Assembly (NCBI RefSeq): GCF_000010805.1
Contig: NC_012522.1
Location: forward strand, 7,626,001-7,690,000
From: Rhodococcus opacus B4
Lineage (GTDB): Bacteria > Actinomycetota > Actinomycetes > Mycobacteriales > Mycobacteriaceae
Length of the DNA stretch: 64,000 bases
Direction of reading: 5' to 3'
Shown one piece after another: positions 38,327 to 47,785 of this stretch. The notes beneath the pieces are model-generated. The model worked only from the letters and a program-made list of their open reading frames with translations, made no database searches and had not been told where the DNA came from. A program made the translations under genes and the position numbers. The stretch's first letter is position 1. Every line of letters begins with the position of its first letter.

Positions 38327-39145
38327 TCAGGGCAGCCGGCGGCGCCCGGTCACCGTCGCCTCGACACAGACCCGCCCGCCCGACGTCCCGGTGACCCGGG
38401 ACATTGCCACCGCGCGGCCCGCCCGGATCACGTCCGCGGTGAACGTCGTGTCGCGGTCCAGGGGAACCGGGCGGAAATAGTTGACCCGCACGGACGCGGT
38501 GTCCATGTCCGGGCCCCGCCGGCCCAGGGCGGCGCTCGCCGCGAGGTCCAGTGCGCATGCCTGGACGCCGCCGTGCACGAACCCGAGTTTGTTCGCGATC
38601 AGCGGATTGGCCGGCACCACCACCCGCGCGCCGGCGTCCTCGATCCGCCCGCCGATCCAGTCGAGCGGCGCGACCCCCGGATCCGGGAAGGCGGGCAGGG
38701 CGGCCGTATTCGCGACCGGCTCCGGCAGGTCCACGAAGTTGCCCCACAGGGTGCCGGTGGCGATCAGGGTGCCCGCCGCATCGTGGACGCGAGCGGTGGA
38801 GGTGCCGCCGTCGGCGGTGACCGCGAGGAGCCGGCTCTCCGCCCACAGCGCCGGGCCCTGCCACCGCCGGGGTGTGACGACGTCCATCGACAACTCGGCC
38901 GTGACCAGGCCGTCGCGGGTGCCGCGCCGGTCCCACACCGTGAATCCGAGGAGGTCGTCGAGCAGTACGGCGAGGACGCCGCCGTAGGAGATGCCGGCGG
39001 TCTTCGCGGCGAGCGCCGAGATGTCCATGCTCATACGATTGAGGGGTTCGCCGCGGTCGTCGACGTCCCGGGTCGGCGCACCGAGCCCGAACAGCCGCTG
39101 GGTGTTCGTGCGGCCGGTCACCGCCGGTTCGTGCGCAATGCTCAT
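38327..39145 (-). CDS. Double-hotdog acyl-CoA thioesterase-like protein
   Basis: 272 residues. Two hotdog halves: the first with ISYGGVLAVLLDDLLGF (about 52-68) and the second with FVHGGVQACALDLAASAAL (about 190-210), the latter a PaaI-type active site. The substrate is unknown; proximity to the propionate mutase genes may be accidental. It is divergent from mutA. Confidence 0.8.
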   Translation of the reverse strand: MSIAHEPAVTGRTNTQRLFGLGAPTRDVDDRGEPLNRMSMDISALAAKTAGISYGGVLAVLLDDLLGFTVWDRRGTRDGLVTAELSMDVVTPRRWQGPALWAESRLLAVTADGGTSTARVHDAAGTLIATGTLWGNFVDLPEPVANTAALPAFPDPGVAPLDWIGGRIEDAGARVVVPANPLIANKLGFVHGGVQACALDLAASAALGRRGPDMDTASVRVNYFRPVPLDRDTTFTADVIRAGRAVAMSRVTGTSGGRVCVEATVTGRRRLP

Positions 39146-39262
39146 GACCTGAGGTTATTCATCGTGTGGTGATCCTCACGATAGGGGGCGCCGAACTGCG
39201 GCTAGCATCACAGTCACACAACGTATTGATCGATCGCTCATCAGGGAGAGGAAGCCGACACC

Positions 39263-41179
39263 GTGTCACTCGCTTCAGAAACCGAGGAAGCTGCGCGGGC
39301 GTACGCCGACTGGCAGCACTCCGTGGCCGGAGTCCTCGCGAAGTCGCGTCGGATCGACGCCGCGGAACTCGGTCCGGAACCCCAGAAGCTCCTCGAGACC
39401 GTCACCTACGACGGTGTCACCGTCGCACCGCTCTACAGCCCCCGCGACGAGCGCCCGGAGCAGCCGCTGCCCGGCACCTTCCCCTACGTGCGCGGCGCCG
39501 ACGCCACCCGGGACGTCAACGCCGGCTGGCTGGTCAGCGCCCGCTTCGGGGAGGGTGCGGAGGCCGCGGACGTCAACCGGTCCGTCCTGGACTCCCTGGA
39601 GAACGGTGTCAGCGCCCTCTGGCTCGCCGTCGGCGGAACCGACCTTCCCGTCCGATCCCTCGAGGCGGCACTCGACGGCGTGCTCCTCGATCTGGCACCG
39701 CTCACCCTCGACGCCGGCACCGACGCACCGCTCGCGGCGCGGGCGCTGTTCGCGCTGCTCGACGCGCGTGCCGCCGCCGGAGACGGGGTCACCGACCGCA
39801 CGGCGGTCCGCGTCGACCTCGGGGCCGCCCCGCTGACGAGCGCGTTCGCCGGTACCGCCGACGTGGAACTCGGCGACGCGGTGACCCTCGCCACCGAGTC
39901 CGCGGCCCGATCCGAGAGCGTGCGGGCGATCGCCGTGGACGGCACCGCATTTCACGACGCCGGTGCCTCCGACGCCGAGGAACTCGGCGCGTCGATCGCG
40001 GCCGGTCTCGAGTACCTGCGGGTGCTCACCGCGAGCGGACTGACCATCGGGCAGGCGCTCGGGCAGCTCGGCTTCCGGTTCTCGGCCACCGACGACCAGT
40101 TCCAGACCATCGCCAAGTTCCGGGCCGCCCGGCTGGTGTGGGCGCGGATCGCCCAGGTGTGCGGCGCCTCCGACTTCGGTGGCGCCCCGCAACACGCCGT
40201 CACCTCCGCCGCCATGATGGCGCAGCGCGACCCGTGGGTGAACATGCTCCGCACGACCCTCGCCGCGTTCGGTGCCGGCGTCGGCGGCGCGGACGCCGTC
40301 ACGGTGCTGCCGTTCGACTCCGCGCTGCCCGCCGGGGCGCTGGGGGTGTCGAAGACCTTCGCCGCGCGCATCGCCCGCAACACCCAGCTGCTGCTGCTCG
40401 AGGAGTCGCACCTCGGCCGGGTGCTCGACCCCGCGGCCGGATCCTGGTACGTCGAGGACCTCACCCAGCAGGTGGCTGCCAGGGCATGGGAGTTCTTCCA
40501 GCAGATCGAGGCGGCCGGCGGCTACCTCGCCGCGCTCGACGCGGGCCTGATCGGCGAACGGATCGCCTCCACTCGCGCGCAACGTGATTCGGACATCGCG
40601 CACCGCAAGACCACGGTCACCGGGGTCAACGAGTTCCCGAACCTCGGCGAGGCTCCGCTGCCCGCGGGCGCCGCAGAAACGGGCCGCGTCGCCCGGTACG
40701 CGGCCGCGTTCGAGGCGCTGCGGGACCGCTCCGACGCCTACCTGGCGGCCCACGGTGCGCGACCGGCCGTCTTCCTGGCCCCGCTCGGACCCGTCGCTGA
40801 GCACAACGTGCGGACCACGTTCAGCGCGAACCTGCTGGCGTCGGGCGGCATCGAGGCCCGCAACCCCGGCCCGCTCGCGGTCGGTGACGGCAGCATCGCC
40901 GCCGCCGCGAAGGATTCCGGCGCCGGGATCGCCGTGATCTGCGGCACCGACAAGCGGTACGCCGCCGAGGCCGCGGCCGCGGTGGAGGAACTGCGCGCCG
41001 CCGGAATCGGCACCGTGCTGCTCGCCGGCCCGGAGAAGGCTGTCGCCGACGCGGACGGCGCCGCCCGGCCCGACGGATTCGTCACCGCCCGCATCGACGC
41101 AGTCTCGGTCCTGTCCGGCCTGCTCGACACCATCGAGAGCCCGAGCGACTCCTCGGGCGACACAGGGAGCAAGAAGTGA
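39263..41179 (+). CDS. mutA: Methylmalonyl-CoA mutase small (beta) subunit
   Basis: 638 residues from a GTG with AGGGAGAGG upstream. A TIM-barrel mutase domain aligns with MutB, but the C-terminal cobalamin-binding DxHxxG motif is absent, as expected for the non-catalytic subunit. MutAB converts (R)-methylmalonyl-CoA to succinyl-CoA in the propionate, odd-chain and cholesterol side-chain pathway. It overlaps mutB by four bases. Confidence 0.96.
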   Translation: MSLASETEEAARAYADWQHSVAGVLAKSRRIDAAELGPEPQKLLETVTYDGVTVAPLYSPRDERPEQPLPGTFPYVRGADATRDVNAGWLVSARFGEGAEAADVNRSVLDSLENGVSALWLAVGGTDLPVRSLEAALDGVLLDLAPLTLDAGTDAPLAARALFALLDARAAAGDGVTDRTAVRVDLGAAPLTSAFAGTADVELGDAVTLATESAARSESVRAIAVDGTAFHDAGASDAEELGASIAAGLEYLRVLTASGLTIGQALGQLGFRFSATDDQFQTIAKFRAARLVWARIAQVCGASDFGGAPQHAVTSAAMMAQRDPWVNMLRTTLAAFGAGVGGADAVTVLPFDSALPAGALGVSKTFAARIARNTQLLLLEESHLGRVLDPAAGSWYVEDLTQQVAARAWEFFQQIEAAGGYLAALDAGLIGERIASTRAQRDSDIAHRKTTVTGVNEFPNLGEAPLPAGAAETGRVARYAAAFEALRDRSDAYLAAHGARPAVFLAPLGPVAEHNVRTTFSANLLASGGIEARNPGPLAVGDGSIAAAAKDSGAGIAVICGTDKRYAAEAAAAVEELRAAGIGTVLLAGPEKAVADADGAARPDGFVTARIDAVSVLSGLLDTIESPSDSSGDTGSKK

Positions 41180-43440
41180 CTACTCGCGAGGTCAAGCACG
41201 CGATCGGCAGCTTCGCCGAAGTGCCGCTGGAGGATCCACAGTCTCCGCAGCCGTCCGCTCCGACACCGGAGCAGACGGACGAGCTGATCGCGGCCGCTGC
41301 GGCGGCGAACCACTACAGCCCGGAACAGGTGGTGTGGTCCACCCCCGAGGGCATCGACGTCAAACCGGTCTACACCAAGGCCGACCGGGATGCGGCCGAG
41401 GCCGAGGGCTACCCGGTGGGCAGTTTCCCGGGCGCCGCACCGTTCGTGCGCGGCCCGTATCCCACCATGTACGTGAACCAGCCGTGGACGATCCGCCAGT
41501 ACGCCGGCTTCTCCACCGCCGCCGAGTCCAACGCCTTCTACCGCCGCAACCTCGCTTCCGGGCAGAAGGGTCTGTCGGTGGCGTTCGACCTGGCCACGCA
41601 CCGCGGCTACGACTCCGACCACCCGCGGGTGCAGGGCGACGTCGGGATGGCCGGTGTGGCGATCGACTCGATCCTGGACATGCGTCAGCTGTTCGACCAC
41701 ATCCCGCTCGACAGTGTCAGCGTCTCGATGACCATGAACGGGGCGGTGCTGCCGATCCTCGCGCTGTACGTCGTGGCCGCCGAGGAGCAGGGTGTCGCCC
41801 CGGAGCAGCTGGCCGGAACCATTCAGAACGACATTCTGAAGGAGTTCATGGTCCGCAACACCTACATCTACCCGCCGAAGCCGTCGATGCGGATCATCTC
41901 CGACATCTTCGCGTACACCAGCGCGAAGATGCCGAAGTTCAACTCGATCTCCATCTCCGGATACCACATCCAGGAGGCCGGTGCCACCGCCGACCTGGAG
42001 CTGGCGTACACCCTGGCGGACGGTGTCGAATACATCCGCGCCGGCCTCGACGCGGGCATGGAGATCGACAAGTTCGCGCCGCGGCTGTCGTTCTTCTGGG
42101 CGATCGGCATGAACTTCTTCATGGAGGTCGCGAAGCTCCGCGCCGGCCGCCTGCTGTGGAGCGAGCTGGTCGCGAAGTTCGAACCGAAGTCCGCGAAATC
42201 GTTGTCGCTGCGCACCCACTCGCAGACGTCGGGCTGGTCGCTGACCGCGCAGGACGTGTACAACAACGTGGCCCGCACGTGTGTCGAGGCGATGGCGGCG
42301 ACGCAGGGGCACACCCAGTCGCTGCACACCAACGCGCTCGACGAGGCCCTCGCCCTGCCGACGGACTTCTCCGCCCGCATCGCCCGTAACACCCAGCTGC
42401 TGCTGCAGCAGGAGTCGGGGACCGTCCGTCCCATCGACCCCTGGGGCGGTTCACACTACGTGGAGTGGCTCACCCACCAGCTGGCCAACCGGGCCCGCGC
42501 ACACATCGCCGAGGTCGAAGAGGCCGGCGGCATGGCGCAGGCGATCAGCGAGGGCATCCCGAAGCTGCGCATCGAGGAGGCCGCGGCCCGCACCCAGGCC
42601 CGCATCGACTCCGGCCGGCAGCCGCTGATCGGCGTGAACAAGTACGTGCCGGACGAGGCCGACGAGATCGAGGTCCTCAAGGTCGAGAACTCGCGGGTCC
42701 GCAAGGAACAGCTCGAGAAGCTCGACCGGCTGCGCGCGGACCGGGACTCGGCCGCCGTCGAGGCGGCGCTCGCCGAACTGAGCCGCGCCGCAGCCGCCAC
42801 CGAAGGCGGCATGGAGAACAACCTGCTCGCGCTCGCGATCGACGCGGCCCGCGCGAAGGCCACCGTCGGGGAGATCTCCGAGGCGCTGGAAAAGGTGTAC
42901 GGGCGTCACCAGGCCGAGATCCGCACCATCAGCGGGGTGTACCGGGACGAGGCCGGGAAGGTCGACAACATCAACAAGGCAACGGAACTCGTCGAGAAGT
43001 TCGCGGAAGAGGAGGGCCGGCGTCCCCGTGTCCTCATCGCCAAGATGGGGCAGGACGGCCACGACCGCGGCCAGAAGGTGATTGCCACGGCGTTCGCCGA
43101 CATCGGATTCGACGTGGACGTCGGTCCGCTGTTCCAGACCCCGGAGGAGGTCGCCAACCAGGCGGCCGACAACGACGTCCACGTGGTCGGTGTGTCGTCG
43201 CTGGCCGCAGGTCACCTCACGCTGGTGCCTGCGCTCCGGGAAGCGCTCGCGGCGGTGGGACGCCCCGACATCATGATCGTGGTCGGTGGCGTCATCCCGC
43301 CCGGCGACTTCGCCGAATTGTACGAGGCCGGTGCGGCGGCGATCTTCCCGCCGGGGACGGTCATCGCGGACGCCGCCAGCGGTCTGCTCGAGAAGCTGGC
43401 CGCGCAGCTCGGCCACGACCTGACGGGCACCCCGGAATAG
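41176..43440 (+). CDS. mutB: Methylmalonyl-CoA mutase large (alpha) subunit
   Basis: 754 residues. Substrate barrel with FPGAAPFVRGPYPTMYVNQP and TYIYPPKPSMRIISDIF; C-terminal B12 domain with DGHDRG at about residues 627-632 and the VGVSSLAAGH loop. It holds adenosylcobalamin and carries out catalysis. It is coupled to mutA by overlap and followed at once by meaB. Confidence 0.98.
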   Translation: MTTREVKHAIGSFAEVPLEDPQSPQPSAPTPEQTDELIAAAAAANHYSPEQVVWSTPEGIDVKPVYTKADRDAAEAEGYPVGSFPGAAPFVRGPYPTMYVNQPWTIRQYAGFSTAAESNAFYRRNLASGQKGLSVAFDLATHRGYDSDHPRVQGDVGMAGVAIDSILDMRQLFDHIPLDSVSVSMTMNGAVLPILALYVVAAEEQGVAPEQLAGTIQNDILKEFMVRNTYIYPPKPSMRIISDIFAYTSAKMPKFNSISISGYHIQEAGATADLELAYTLADGVEYIRAGLDAGMEIDKFAPRLSFFWAIGMNFFMEVAKLRAGRLLWSELVAKFEPKSAKSLSLRTHSQTSGWSLTAQDVYNNVARTCVEAMAATQGHTQSLHTNALDEALALPTDFSARIARNTQLLLQQESGTVRPIDPWGGSHYVEWLTHQLANRARAHIAEVEEAGGMAQAISEGIPKLRIEEAAARTQARIDSGRQPLIGVNKYVPDEADEIEVLKVENSRVRKEQLEKLDRLRADRDSAAVEAALAELSRAAAATEGGMENNLLALAIDAARAKATVGEISEALEKVYGRHQAEIRTISGVYRDEAGKVDNINKATELVEKFAEEEGRRPRVLIAKMGQDGHDRGQKVIATAFADIGFDVDVGPLFQTPEEVANQAADNDVHVVGVSSLAAGHLTLVPALREALAAVGRPDIMIVVGGVIPPGDFAELYEAGAAAIFPPGTVIADAASGLLEKLAAQLGHDLTGTPE

Positions 43441-43441
43441 C

Positions 43442-44446
43442 ATGGGGCGGCCTCCAGTCGACATCGATGCCCTCGCCCAGGCCGTGCGCGCCAATCAGCG
43501 CGCCGGCCTGGCGAAGGCCATCACCCTGGTCGAGTCCACCCGCACCGACCACCGGGAGGCGGCGCAGCGGCTGCTGCTCGAGCTGCTGCCGGAGTCGGGG
43601 AAGGCGCACCGGGTCGGGATCACCGGGGTGCCCGGCGTCGGGAAGTCCACGTTCATCGACGCGCTCGGCATGCATCTGATCGGGCAGGGGCACCGGGTGG
43701 CGGTCCTGGCCGTCGACCCGTCGTCGACGCGCACCGGCGGATCGATCCTCGGCGACAAGACACGGATGGCGCGGCTGACCGTGGAGAAGGACGCCTACAT
43801 CCGGCCGTCCCCGACGTCGGGGACCCTCGGCGGGGTCGCGAAGGCGACCCGCGAGACGATCGTGCTGCTCGAGGCGGCCGGTTTCGACGTGATCCTCGTC
43901 GAGACGGTCGGCGTCGGGCAGTCCGAGGTGACGGTCGCGAACATGGTGGACTGCTTCTGCTTCCTCACCCTGGCCCGCACCGGCGACCAGTTGCAGGGCA
44001 TCAAGAAGGGCGTCCTCGAACTCGCCGACCTCGTCGCCGTGAACAAGGCGGACGGCAAGCACGAGCGGGAGGCGAAGGGCGCCGCCCGGGAACTCGCCGG
44101 GGCGCTGCGCCTGATCTACCCGCACGACGCCGTGTGGACGCCGCCGGTGATCACGATGAGCGGTCTCGAGGGTGTCGGTCTCGAGGACTTCTGGAACACC
44201 GTCTGCAAGCACCGGGAGGTGCTGACCGCGGCCGGGCAGTTCGAGGAGAACCGCCGCCGCCAGCAGGTGGACTGGACGTGGACGATGGTCAACGACCAGC
44301 TGCTGCGCCGCCTCGCGTCGAACCCGACGGTGAAGGCGATCCGCGGCGACGTCGAACAGCGGGTGCGGGACGGATCCCTGACGGCGGCGCTGGCCGCCGC
44401 CGAGATCCTCGACGCGTTCGACGGTGCCGACGCGTCAGCCGACTGA
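43442..44446 (+). CDS. meaB: MeaB, G-protein chaperone of methylmalonyl-CoA mutase
   Basis: 334 residues. P-loop GVPGVGKST near residue 60, switch and base motifs DPSSTRTGGSILGDKTRM and NKADGKHE. MeaB gates cofactor loading and protects MutB by GTP hydrolysis. It begins one base after the mutB stop. The 3' end overlaps the convergent hydrolase by 12 bases. Confidence 0.96.
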   Translation: MGRPPVDIDALAQAVRANQRAGLAKAITLVESTRTDHREAAQRLLLELLPESGKAHRVGITGVPGVGKSTFIDALGMHLIGQGHRVAVLAVDPSSTRTGGSILGDKTRMARLTVEKDAYIRPSPTSGTLGGVAKATRETIVLLEAAGFDVILVETVGVGQSEVTVANMVDCFCFLTLARTGDQLQGIKKGVLELADLVAVNKADGKHEREAKGAARELAGALRLIYPHDAVWTPPVITMSGLEGVGLEDFWNTVCKHREVLTAAGQFEENRRRQQVDWTWTMVNDQLLRRLASNPTVKAIRGDVEQRVRDGSLTAALAAAEILDAFDGADASAD

Positions 44447-45466
44447 TTTCGCGAAGCGCCCGACCCGGTCGACGAGATCGTCGAAGAACGCGGCCGGGTC
44501 GGTGCTCACCGCGATGTCGACGTTCGGTTCCCGGTTCCAGTGCCCCACCCAGTCGGCGACGGTGGTGCCCCGGGTGAGGCGGCCGTGCAGTTCGACGTCG
44601 ACGGTCGCGGGCCGGGTCCTCGTGATCGCTGGGTTCAGCGCCACGGCCGCCGCGAACGGGTCGTGCATGTGCGCCAGGAAACCCTGGTCGTGGATGCGGT
44701 GGAAGTCCATGTAGAACCGGATGGCGTCGGACAGGTGCCGGATCACCGGGTTGCTCGCCGTCGACCGGACCTCCGGCCCGTCGTCGGCGGAGATGATCTC
44801 GGCGGGACTGCTGCCCGCCGCCTCCGCCAGCCGCCGGACGTGGTCCGGTGTCATCTCGATCGTCTCGGTGACATCCAGCCCGCACAGGATGGGACGGCGG
44901 CCCTCCGGCAGCCCGGAGAAGGCGTCGAACACCTCCTTCGCCGCCTCCGGATCCACCGACACGTTCCATTCGGTGGTGGGGGTGGTGTTGCCGGGGTGGT
45001 TGAACGCCCCGCCCATCACGACCAGGCGGTGCAGCAGCCGGGGCAGTTCCGGTTCCTCGCGGATCGCGAGCGCGAGATTCGTCAGCGGCCCGGTCACCAG
45101 ACCCGTCAGCTCGCCGGGAGCGTCCCGGACCAGGTCCACCCACAGGGTGGTGGCGTCCCGCTCCGACAGCGACCGCCCCGACGGCGGGAGGACGGCGTAC
45201 CCGATGCCCTGCGGGCCGTGTGTGTCCTCGGTGGTGCGCAGCGGGCACGCCAGCGGCACCCGGGCGCCCAGCGCCACCTCGACGTCGGGAGCTCCGCACA
45301 GCGCGAGCCAGTTCAGGTTGTTCGCCGCGACCTGCTCGACGGGCACGTTGCCCGCGGTGCTGGCGATGCCCGCGATCTCGGCCTCCGGGCTGGCCAGCAG
45401 ATACAGCAGGGCGAGGGAGTCGTCGATGCCGGTGTCGACGTCGACGATCAGCTTCTGCCCGCTCAC
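44435..45466 (-). CDS. Inosine-uridine nucleoside hydrolase family protein
   Basis: 343 residues from a GTG that overlaps the preceding stop. The calcium-site motif DVDTGIDDSLALLY is complete (Asp9, Asp11, Asp15, Asp16) and the late MHDPFAAAVAL block supplies the last metal ligand. It cleaves ribonucleosides to base and ribose; specificity is open. Translationally coupled to the OsmC-like gene. Confidence 0.92.
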   Translation of the reverse strand: MSGQKLIVDVDTGIDDSLALLYLLASPEAEIAGIASTAGNVPVEQVAANNLNWLALCGAPDVEVALGARVPLACPLRTTEDTHGPQGIGYAVLPPSGRSLSERDATTLWVDLVRDAPGELTGLVTGPLTNLALAIREEPELPRLLHRLVVMGGAFNHPGNTTPTTEWNVSVDPEAAKEVFDAFSGLPEGRRPILCGLDVTETIEMTPDHVRRLAEAAGSSPAEIISADDGPEVRSTASNPVIRHLSDAIRFYMDFHRIHDQGFLAHMHDPFAAAVALNPAITRTRPATVDVELHGRLTRGTTVADWVGHWNREPNVDIAVSTDPAAFFDDLVDRVGRFAKSVG

Positions 45467-45777
45467 GCCGTCACCACCGTAGGCCGGTGGTGCACGGGGA
45501 AGGCGACCGACCGGGCGATGAAGCACTTCGCGTGCGCCCGGGCGTGCAGCGACTCGGCACGCGCGGCCATTGCCGGCTCCGCGACGGTCACGGTGGGATG
45601 CAGCACCACCTCGGTGAATTCGCCTGCCTCGTCCGGGTGTTCGACCATCGTGCCCGGCAGATCCGGTTTCCCGGCCGCCGCGATCACGTGGCCTCGGTCG
45701 TAGGTGTCCGGGCCCGACGTCCCCGCGCCGCGGTTGCCGGTCCAGGTGACCGTCAGCGTGTAGTCGTGTGTGCGCAC
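45463..45777 (-). pseudogene. OsmC-family protein lacking its central catalytic segment
   Basis: 104 residues from a GTG at 45777; an in-frame GTG fifteen bases upstream is possible. The start TLTVTWTGNRGAGTSG and the end (HAKCFIARSVAFPVHH with the second conserved Cys) are clear OsmC. The stretch between GKPDL and GTMVEH joins directly where family members carry about 50 residues with the first, peroxidatic Cys. So there is an in-frame internal deletion and peroxidase activity is probably lost. Whether the remnant is made or useful is unknown. Confidence 0.7.
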
Positions 45778-45867
45778 GCGCCCATTCTTCACGGTCGCGC
45801 GATGAGTTTCGCGGGCGGGCACGGTCTGTTCACGTAGGGCACGACACGGCGACCGGAGGAGACGGAC

Positions 45868-46497
45868 ATGGCTCGGGACACCGCACCGGACTGGGTGGCG
45901 GCGCAGCGACGTGATGTGGCGTCGATGCTGGCGGAACTGACCCCGGAGCAATGGGACGCGCCGTCGCTGTGCGCGGGATGGCGCACCCGGGAGGTGATCG
46001 CGCACATCACCCTGCCGTACCGCCTGTCGACGCCGCGGTTCGTGCTGGGAATGGTGAAGGCGCGCGGCAACTTCAACCGGATGTCGGACGCACGGGCCCG
46101 CGAGGACGCGCGGACCCTGACCGCCGACCAACTGCTGCGCACCCTGGAGGACAACGTCGCGCACCCGTGGAAGCCGCCGGGCGGCGGTTTCGAGGGGGCA
46201 CTGTCCCACGACGTGATCCACGGCCTCGACGTGTCGGTCGCGCTCGGTCTGGGCCTGCGGGTCCCGAATGATCGCCTCGACCGGGTCCTCGGCGGCGTCG
46301 GCCCGAAGCACCTGAAGTACTTCGGCGTCGACCTCACGGGGGTGCAGTTGACGGCGGACGATCGAACCTGGACCTTCGGTGCGGGCGCGCCGCTGCGCGG
46401 ATCCGCCCAGAACCTGCTCCTCGTGCTGTGCGGTCGCCGGTTGCCGCCGGGGCATCTGAGCGGGGAACCGAGCGCACGGTTCACGGCGCCGGGGTGA
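45868..46497 (+). CDS. DinB/mycothiol-dependent maleylpyruvate isomerase-like protein
   Basis: 209 residues with a GGAGGAGAC site. N-terminal helical DinB-like half has SLCAGWRTREVIAHI (metal-site His) and a later HDVIHGLDV; the pattern is that of the actinobacterial MDMPI family with TIGR03083-like features. Many members use mycothiol; the reaction is unknown. The last 17 bases overlap the convergent CoA-transferase. Confidence 0.82.
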   Translation: MARDTAPDWVAAQRRDVASMLAELTPEQWDAPSLCAGWRTREVIAHITLPYRLSTPRFVLGMVKARGNFNRMSDARAREDARTLTADQLLRTLEDNVAHPWKPPGGGFEGALSHDVIHGLDVSVALGLGLRVPNDRLDRVLGGVGPKHLKYFGVDLTGVQLTADDRTWTFGAGAPLRGSAQNLLLVLCGRRLPPGHLSGEPSARFTAPG

Positions 46498-47785
46498 GCC
46501 CGGGCCAGGCGGGGGCGTCGCCGCCCCAGCGCCGGGCCGGGAACGGGTAGTCGTCGAATTCGGCCAGCGCGGGGCGGGCGGTCACCAGGTCGCCGTGCGC
46601 GGTGAGGCAGCGGGGTCCGGGCACCGCCGGCGGCGGCGGATCCGGGGATCGGCCGCCCGCGCTGAGCAGCCACGCCCCGGTCCGGGCCAGGGACACGTCG
46701 ACGGACCGGCCGTGCCCGTCGGTGTGCCCGGCGGCGAGGGCGTCGACGATGCCGGCGGCGAGCAGATACCCGGTGGCGTGATCGAGTGCCTGCGCGGGCA
46801 GCGCACCCGGGGTGTCGCCGCCTTCGATCGTCGCGATTCCCGACGCCGCCTGGACGATGCTGTCGAATCCGCGGCGGTCCGCCCAGGGGCCGGAGCCGCC
46901 CCACGCGCACACCCGTCCCCGAACCAGATGCGGCGGGGCGTGGTCGAGGAGCCCGTCCAGCGCGCCCGGACGGTAGCCGGTGACGACCACGTCCGCGTCG
47001 GCGAGCAGGCGGTCCCACACCGCTCGCCCGTCGGCGGACCGCACGTCGAGCAGCGCGGACCGCTTGCCCTGCCCGGTGTCCCGGTGCTGCACGGCGATCT
47101 CCGGGATCGACGGCGGATCGATCCGCAACACCTCGGCGCCGAGCATCGCCAGCGTGCGGGTGGCGACGGGGCCGGCGATCACCCGGGTCAGGTCCAGCAC
47201 CCGCACCCCGCTCAACGGGAGACCGCCGGGCACCCGGCGGGACCGATGCCCCGTCCCGAGACGGGAACTCTCGGTGTGCACCACCGTGGACACGAGGTCG
47301 CCGGACGCGGCGGCCGCCCCCTGCGGGCTCGCCGCCCACTCGTCCGCGGTCCGCACCCGCGCCGCGATGGCTTGCGCGGCGGCGGCCCGGTCCTCGACGT
47401 CGGCGGCGGTCAGGCTGCCGATCCGGGTGGCCACCGCGTCCCGGCCGGCGTCATCGGACAGGTCGAGCGCCGTCAGCAGCCGCCGGCGATGGTGCGGGTA
47501 GTTGGCGTGCGTCCGCACCCAGCCGTCCGCCGCCGCGAAGAACCCCGACAGTTCCGCGAAACCGGACACCGGGGCACCCGCTACCCGCAGCAGCCGATCG
47601 CTCGCGAACGACGCGGCGATCCGCTCCGGGTCGAGCCGCCACGTACGGGGCGCACGGCCGTGCACGGCGTCGAGCCGGTCGACGGCACCGGTGACGGCGG
47701 ACAGCGACCCGGCCGCCAGCGCGTACACGGGGAGGCGGGCCGCCAGGTAGTCCCCGGCGTCGTGGCCGGGCACCGGGAGAGTCAC
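46481..47785 (-). CDS. CaiB/BaiF-type (family III) CoA-transferase
   Basis: 434 residues from a GTG overlapping the preceding stop. The C-terminal two thirds contain the family core: GVRVLDLTRVIAGPVATRTLAMLGAEVLRID, RGFDSIVQAASG with the likely catalytic Asp, and DHATGYLLAAG. The N-terminal 200 residues form a diverged second CaiB-like half. The acyl-CoA is unknown. Confidence 0.88.
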   Translation of the reverse strand: MTLPVPGHDAGDYLAARLPVYALAAGSLSAVTGAVDRLDAVHGRAPRTWRLDPERIAASFASDRLLRVAGAPVSGFAELSGFFAAADGWVRTHANYPHHRRRLLTALDLSDDAGRDAVATRIGSLTAADVEDRAAAAQAIAARVRTADEWAASPQGAAAASGDLVSTVVHTESSRLGTGHRSRRVPGGLPLSGVRVLDLTRVIAGPVATRTLAMLGAEVLRIDPPSIPEIAVQHRDTGQGKRSALLDVRSADGRAVWDRLLADADVVVTGYRPGALDGLLDHAPPHLVRGRVCAWGGSGPWADRRGFDSIVQAASGIATIEGGDTPGALPAQALDHATGYLLAAGIVDALAAGHTDGHGRSVDVSLARTGAWLLSAGGRSPDPPPPAVPGPRCLTAHGDLVTARPALAEFDDYPFPARRWGGDAPAWPGLTPAP

